Assembly: GCF_001831475.1 (NCBI RefSeq)
Contig: NZ_CP017688.1
Location: forward strand, 2,294,001-2,358,000
Length of the DNA: 64,000 nt
Source: Flavobacterium crassostreae
GTDB lineage: Bacteria > Bacteroidota > Bacteroidia > Flavobacteriales > Flavobacteriaceae
Direction of reading: 5' to 3'
Under the pieces are notes generated by a model. The model saw only the letters and a program-made list of their open reading frames with translations, was not told the origin of the DNA and made no database searches. The position numbers were made by a program, and so were the translations under genes. Shown here piece after piece: positions 61,559 through 64,000 of the stretch. Each line of letters begins with the position of its first letter. Position 1 is the first letter of the stretch.

Positions 61559-61575
61559 GTAAAAACAGTGTTTTA

Positions 61576-62913
61576 TTACTGTTTTTTTTGTCTTTTTACC
61601 GGTTTTTCTGTGGGTTCGTTTTTGTTTTGTAACAGGTAGTTGGCCAATAGCTTTTCGATCAATTCGTCTTTGGTTAGGTGATGAAATACCGTTTTTATTT
61701 TGGTTTTCAATTCGGCATCTACATCGTGGTTGGGCTTGGTTTTGAATATTTGTTTAGCCCACAATAAGGTATTGTTATCTTCTATGCTGGATGTGCTTGG
61801 TTTTTTGAATTGGGTAAATTTAATCCCTAATTCTTTCTCAAAATCAGCTATTTCTTTTTCTTCTTCGGGTTGTAAAACAGTCAAAGATAGTCCCTTTGCT
61901 CCTGCTCTGGCTGTTCTACCAGAACGGTGTACATAAGCTTCATAGGCATCGGGTAAATGGTAGTTTACTACATACGAGATTTCTTTTACATCAATACCTC
62001 TAGCTGCAAGATCTGTAGCGACTAATATATTGATGTGTCCTTCGCGAAATTGCTCCATGATACGGTCCCGGATTCCTTGTGATAAACTCCCGTGTAGGGC
62101 TCCAGAAGAAAAACGGTTGATGGCCAAGTTTTTGGCTAGTTTGTTTACAGCTGCTTTGGTCTTGCAAAAGAGGATTCCGCGTTCGCCTTCTCTGGAGTTC
62201 AAGAAATGCATTAAAACATCTAATTTTTCGATAGGATCCACTACAATATATTGGTGATCGATGCCTTGATTTCCTACTGTTTCCATGTTGGCGCTTACTT
62301 GCACTACATTTTTGTTCAGGTAGTTTTGTACTAGTTGCTTGATGGTTCCGGGCAAGGTTGCCGAGAATAAAAAAGTACGGTGTTCTTTGGGTAGTTCGGC
62401 TACGATTTGGTCTAGGCTTTCTTTTAAGATAGAAACCATTTCATCGGCTTCGTCTAGAATTAGAAAGTTCGTTTGTTTTAGGTGGATTGCTTTGCGTTGT
62501 ATCAAATCAATCAAACGTCCTGGTGTTGCCACTACGATATGTGTAGGGTCTGCTAGGCGCTCTATTTGTGGTTTGATGGGAATTCCGCCACAGCTTGCTG
62601 CAATGGAAACTTGGGGTACATACTTGGCAAAATCGTTTAGGTTTTTAAATATCTGCTGTCCGAGTTCTCTGGTTGGAACCAAAATTATGGCTTGGACATG
62701 CGTTGCATCGGTGTCTATTAGTTGCAAAAGTGGCAATCCAAAAGCAGCGGTCTTTCCGGTTCCTGTTTTGGCAAGTCCTACTAAATCGGTGTTGTTGGCT
62801 ATTAATAGCGGAATTGCTTTTTGTTGGATTTCTGTGGGCGTAACAATTTTCAAATCGGTGAGCGCTTTTAAAATTGGGGCCGAGATTCCTAAGTCTGAGA
62901 ATTGTTGGGACAT
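61576..62913 (-). CDS. DEAD-box RNA helicase
   Basis: 445 residues. Motifs in order are the Q motif (FSDLGISAPILKAL...PTEIQQKAIP), I (AKTGTGKTAAF), Ia (PTRELGQQI), Ib (TPGRLID), II (LDEADEM), III (SATLPG), IV (GILFCKTKAAV), V (ATDLAARGIDV) and VI (HRSGRTARAG). A short basic tail follows (TEKPVKRQKKQ). It unwinds RNA in ribosome assembly or mRNA decay. Hairpin element copy 3 lies 47 bp upstream of its start. Confidence 0.95.
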   Translation of the reverse strand: MSQQFSDLGISAPILKALTDLKIVTPTEIQQKAIPLLIANNTDLVGLAKTGTGKTAAFGLPLLQLIDTDATHVQAIILVPTRELGQQIFKNLNDFAKYVPQVSIAASCGGIPIKPQIERLADPTHIVVATPGRLIDLIQRKAIHLKQTNFLILDEADEMVSILKESLDQIVAELPKEHRTFLFSATLPGTIKQLVQNYLNKNVVQVSANMETVGNQGIDHQYIVVDPIEKLDVLMHFLNSREGERGILFCKTKAAVNKLAKNLAINRFSSGALHGSLSQGIRDRIMEQFREGHINILVATDLAARGIDVKEISYVVNYHLPDAYEAYVHRSGRTARAGAKGLSLTVLQPEEEKEIADFEKELGIKFTQFKKPSTSSIEDNNTLLWAKQIFKTKPNHDVDAELKTKIKTVFHHLTKDELIEKLLANYLLQNKNEPTEKPVKRQKKQ

Positions 62914-62960
62914 GGTTTTGGAGGTGTTATTTTATAAAAAATAGTGTAGTATGTGGATTT

Positions 62961-63037
62961 TTTAGCCCTGATGGAAACGATATCCTCTTGTGGCGGGGTT
63001 CGCCACAAGAGATAAAGTGTACAGCAGGAAAGGGCTC
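62961..63037 (-). repeat. dispersed hairpin element, copy 3
   Basis: On the minus strand it reads GGAGCCCTTTCC...TCTCTTGTGGCG-loop-CGCCACAAGAGGAT...CATCAGGGCTAAA. It has the best stem of the three copies (about 10 bp). It lies 6 bp after the stop of the helicase at 63044 and 47 bp before the DEAD-box start. Confidence 0.75.
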
Positions 63038-63043
63038 CTTGTT

Positions 63044-64000
63044 TTACTCTTCGTCATCGGGTTCGTTCATGATTTTTTCACGATATTTTTTGCCGATTAG
63101 TAGGGTCATTTTTAATTTGTAATCGTCTATTAGCCATTCGCGGTAGTTTTTGCTGCACTGGCTCAGGCATTTGGAGTACCGTTTGATGCGGCAATCAATA
63201 TCGTCGTCTAGTTCTTTGGATAACGATTTTGCTTCTTGCAGGGTTTCGGTATTGTCTACGCACATGGCGGCGTGTTGTTCTAGTGATTTTTCTAGAACTA
63301 CTTTGGAGCGTAGGTTTTGGGCAATGGCTAGTTTGTGTTCTTCATCTACGTCAAAGGCTACTTCGGCTGTTTTGCTGAATTTGGCTCGTAGTTCTGGTGG
63401 CATGCTGTATTTAAAATACAGTTCGATCTCGGTGTCGTCTCTTAGGTTTTCTAAATAAAACTCTGGAGATTTAAAGATGTGTTGCCAGTTTACGGGTTCG
63501 CTCCATAGTCCAAATCTAGCGGCATTGTTCCCTAGATCAATTACGGTAAATAGATCTTTGTTGGGTAGTTTTCTGGACCCACGACCAATCATTTGGTAGT
63601 AGAGTGTCAGGGATTTGGTGGCTCGGTTTAGTATAATGGTTTCTACGGTGGGCTCATCAAATCCTGTGGTAAGTATTCCTACGGAGGTTAGAATGGCGTC
63701 TTGGGTATGTTTGAACCAGTGCAGGATTTCTTTTCTTTCTTCGGTGCTACTGGTGTTGTCTAAATGCCGAATGGGGTATCCTGCTTCTCTAAAGGTTTCG
63801 TAAACGTATAGAGAGGTGTTGATTCCGTTGTTAAAAATTAGGGTTTTTTTGCCTAAGGATTTCTCGGTGTAGGCATGCAATAGTTTTTCTTGCATGGCCA
63901 TGTTGGTGTACAAATCATCGGATGATTTTACGGTATAATCTCCATTGATCCCTACCTTTAATGAGGTTAAACCTACGTCATAGCTATAGGTGACGGCTTT
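63044..64000 (-). CDS. superfamily 2 DEAD/DEAH helicase, C-terminal part (partial)
   Basis: The frame is open to the right window edge, so about 318 C-terminal residues are seen. The helicase C domain shows TLIFNNGINTSLYVYETFREAGYPIRHLDNTSSTEERKEILHWFKHTQDAILTSVGILTTGFDEPTVETIILNRATKS (motifs IV-V) and YYQMIGRGSRKLPNKDLFTVIDLGNN (motif VI). The rest is a charged helical tail ending NEPDDEE. It resembles the SSL2/RadD-like group. The N-terminal ATPase part lies outside the window. Confidence 0.85.
   Translation of the reverse strand, partial: KAVTYSYDVGLTSLKVGINGDYTVKSSDDLYTNMAMQEKLLHAYTEKSLGKKTLIFNNGINTSLYVYETFREAGYPIRHLDNTSSTEERKEILHWFKHTQDAILTSVGILTTGFDEPTVETIILNRATKSLTLYYQMIGRGSRKLPNKDLFTVIDLGNNAARFGLWSEPVNWQHIFKSPEFYLENLRDDTEIELYFKYSMPPELRAKFSKTAEVAFDVDEEHKLAIAQNLRSKVVLEKSLEQHAAMCVDNTETLQEAKSLSKELDDDIDCRIKRYSKCLSQCSKNYREWLIDDYKLKMTLLIGKKYREKIMNEPDDEE

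Overview
The window is AT-rich DNA from a member of the Bacteroidota, most likely Flavobacterium or a close relative of the Flavobacteriaceae. The evidence is the TonB-dependent receptor of the outer membrane beta-barrel type, the Bacteroidota-type promoter boxes (TAnnTTTG), the alpha-oxoamine synthase, the fused alpha/beta 2-oxoacid dehydrogenase E1, the menaquinone genes, and ISAon1- and IS30-type insertion sequences.

Two very different regions are joined near position 21,345. Positions 1 to about 21,345 form an integron-like gene-cassette array. Genes or ORF-less segments are separated by about 125-145 bp imperfect palindromes that begin with a YAAC box and end with a GTTRRRY-like box, as attC sites do. 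I place 17 such sites, 15 complete, one inverted and one truncated. In eight cassettes the 9-10 bases at the cassette start are the exact complement of the bases opening its own attC, and the sequence differs from cassette to cassette, which is the hallmark of circularising cassettes. No integrase gene is in the window; by the orientation it should lie left of position 1. Cassette cargo is mostly exported or envelope protein (esterase, lipoproteins, S41 peptidase in two copies, beta-barrel, membrane protein), plus a HigBA-like toxin-antitoxin pair and five ORF-less cassettes of about 620 bp. The array is invaded by three kinds of insertion sequence (IS30 family, and two IS3-family elements called ISA and ISB here), and their copies explain most of the broken cassettes.

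Positions 21,367 to 64,000 are ordinary chromosome. From left to right: a small lipoprotein, a DJ-1/PfpI protein, a Crp/Fnr regulator and an MBL hydrolase; an alpha-oxoamine synthase; a NYN-LOTUS protein; an intact ISAon1-type element beside a relic; a Ser-Pro-Arg tRNA operon; thiolase; an NlpC/P60 hydrolase; a TonB-type receptor; a LOG-family protein; a large M1-like protein; fused E1; an M23 peptidase; an envelope and stress run (Dps, beta-barrel, lmo0937, YtxH and holin-like small membrane proteins); then a permease, two MscS channels and a Na+/H+ antiporter in one tight operon. The minus-strand segment 50,501-57,581 holds menC, menA and menB with an MBL hydrolase, a TPR protein and two bacterial PH-domain proteins. 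The right end has a CvfB-like S1 protein, a Bcr/CflA exporter, NDH-2, a DEAD-box RNA helicase and a truncated SF2 helicase.

The parts most worth attention are the cassette array itself, its ORF-less cassettes, the fixed 25-27 bp spacing between attC crossover points and IS-end sequences, an inverted cassette joined to a transposase gene exactly at a G|AT position, and a three-copy dispersed hairpin element with covarying stems.
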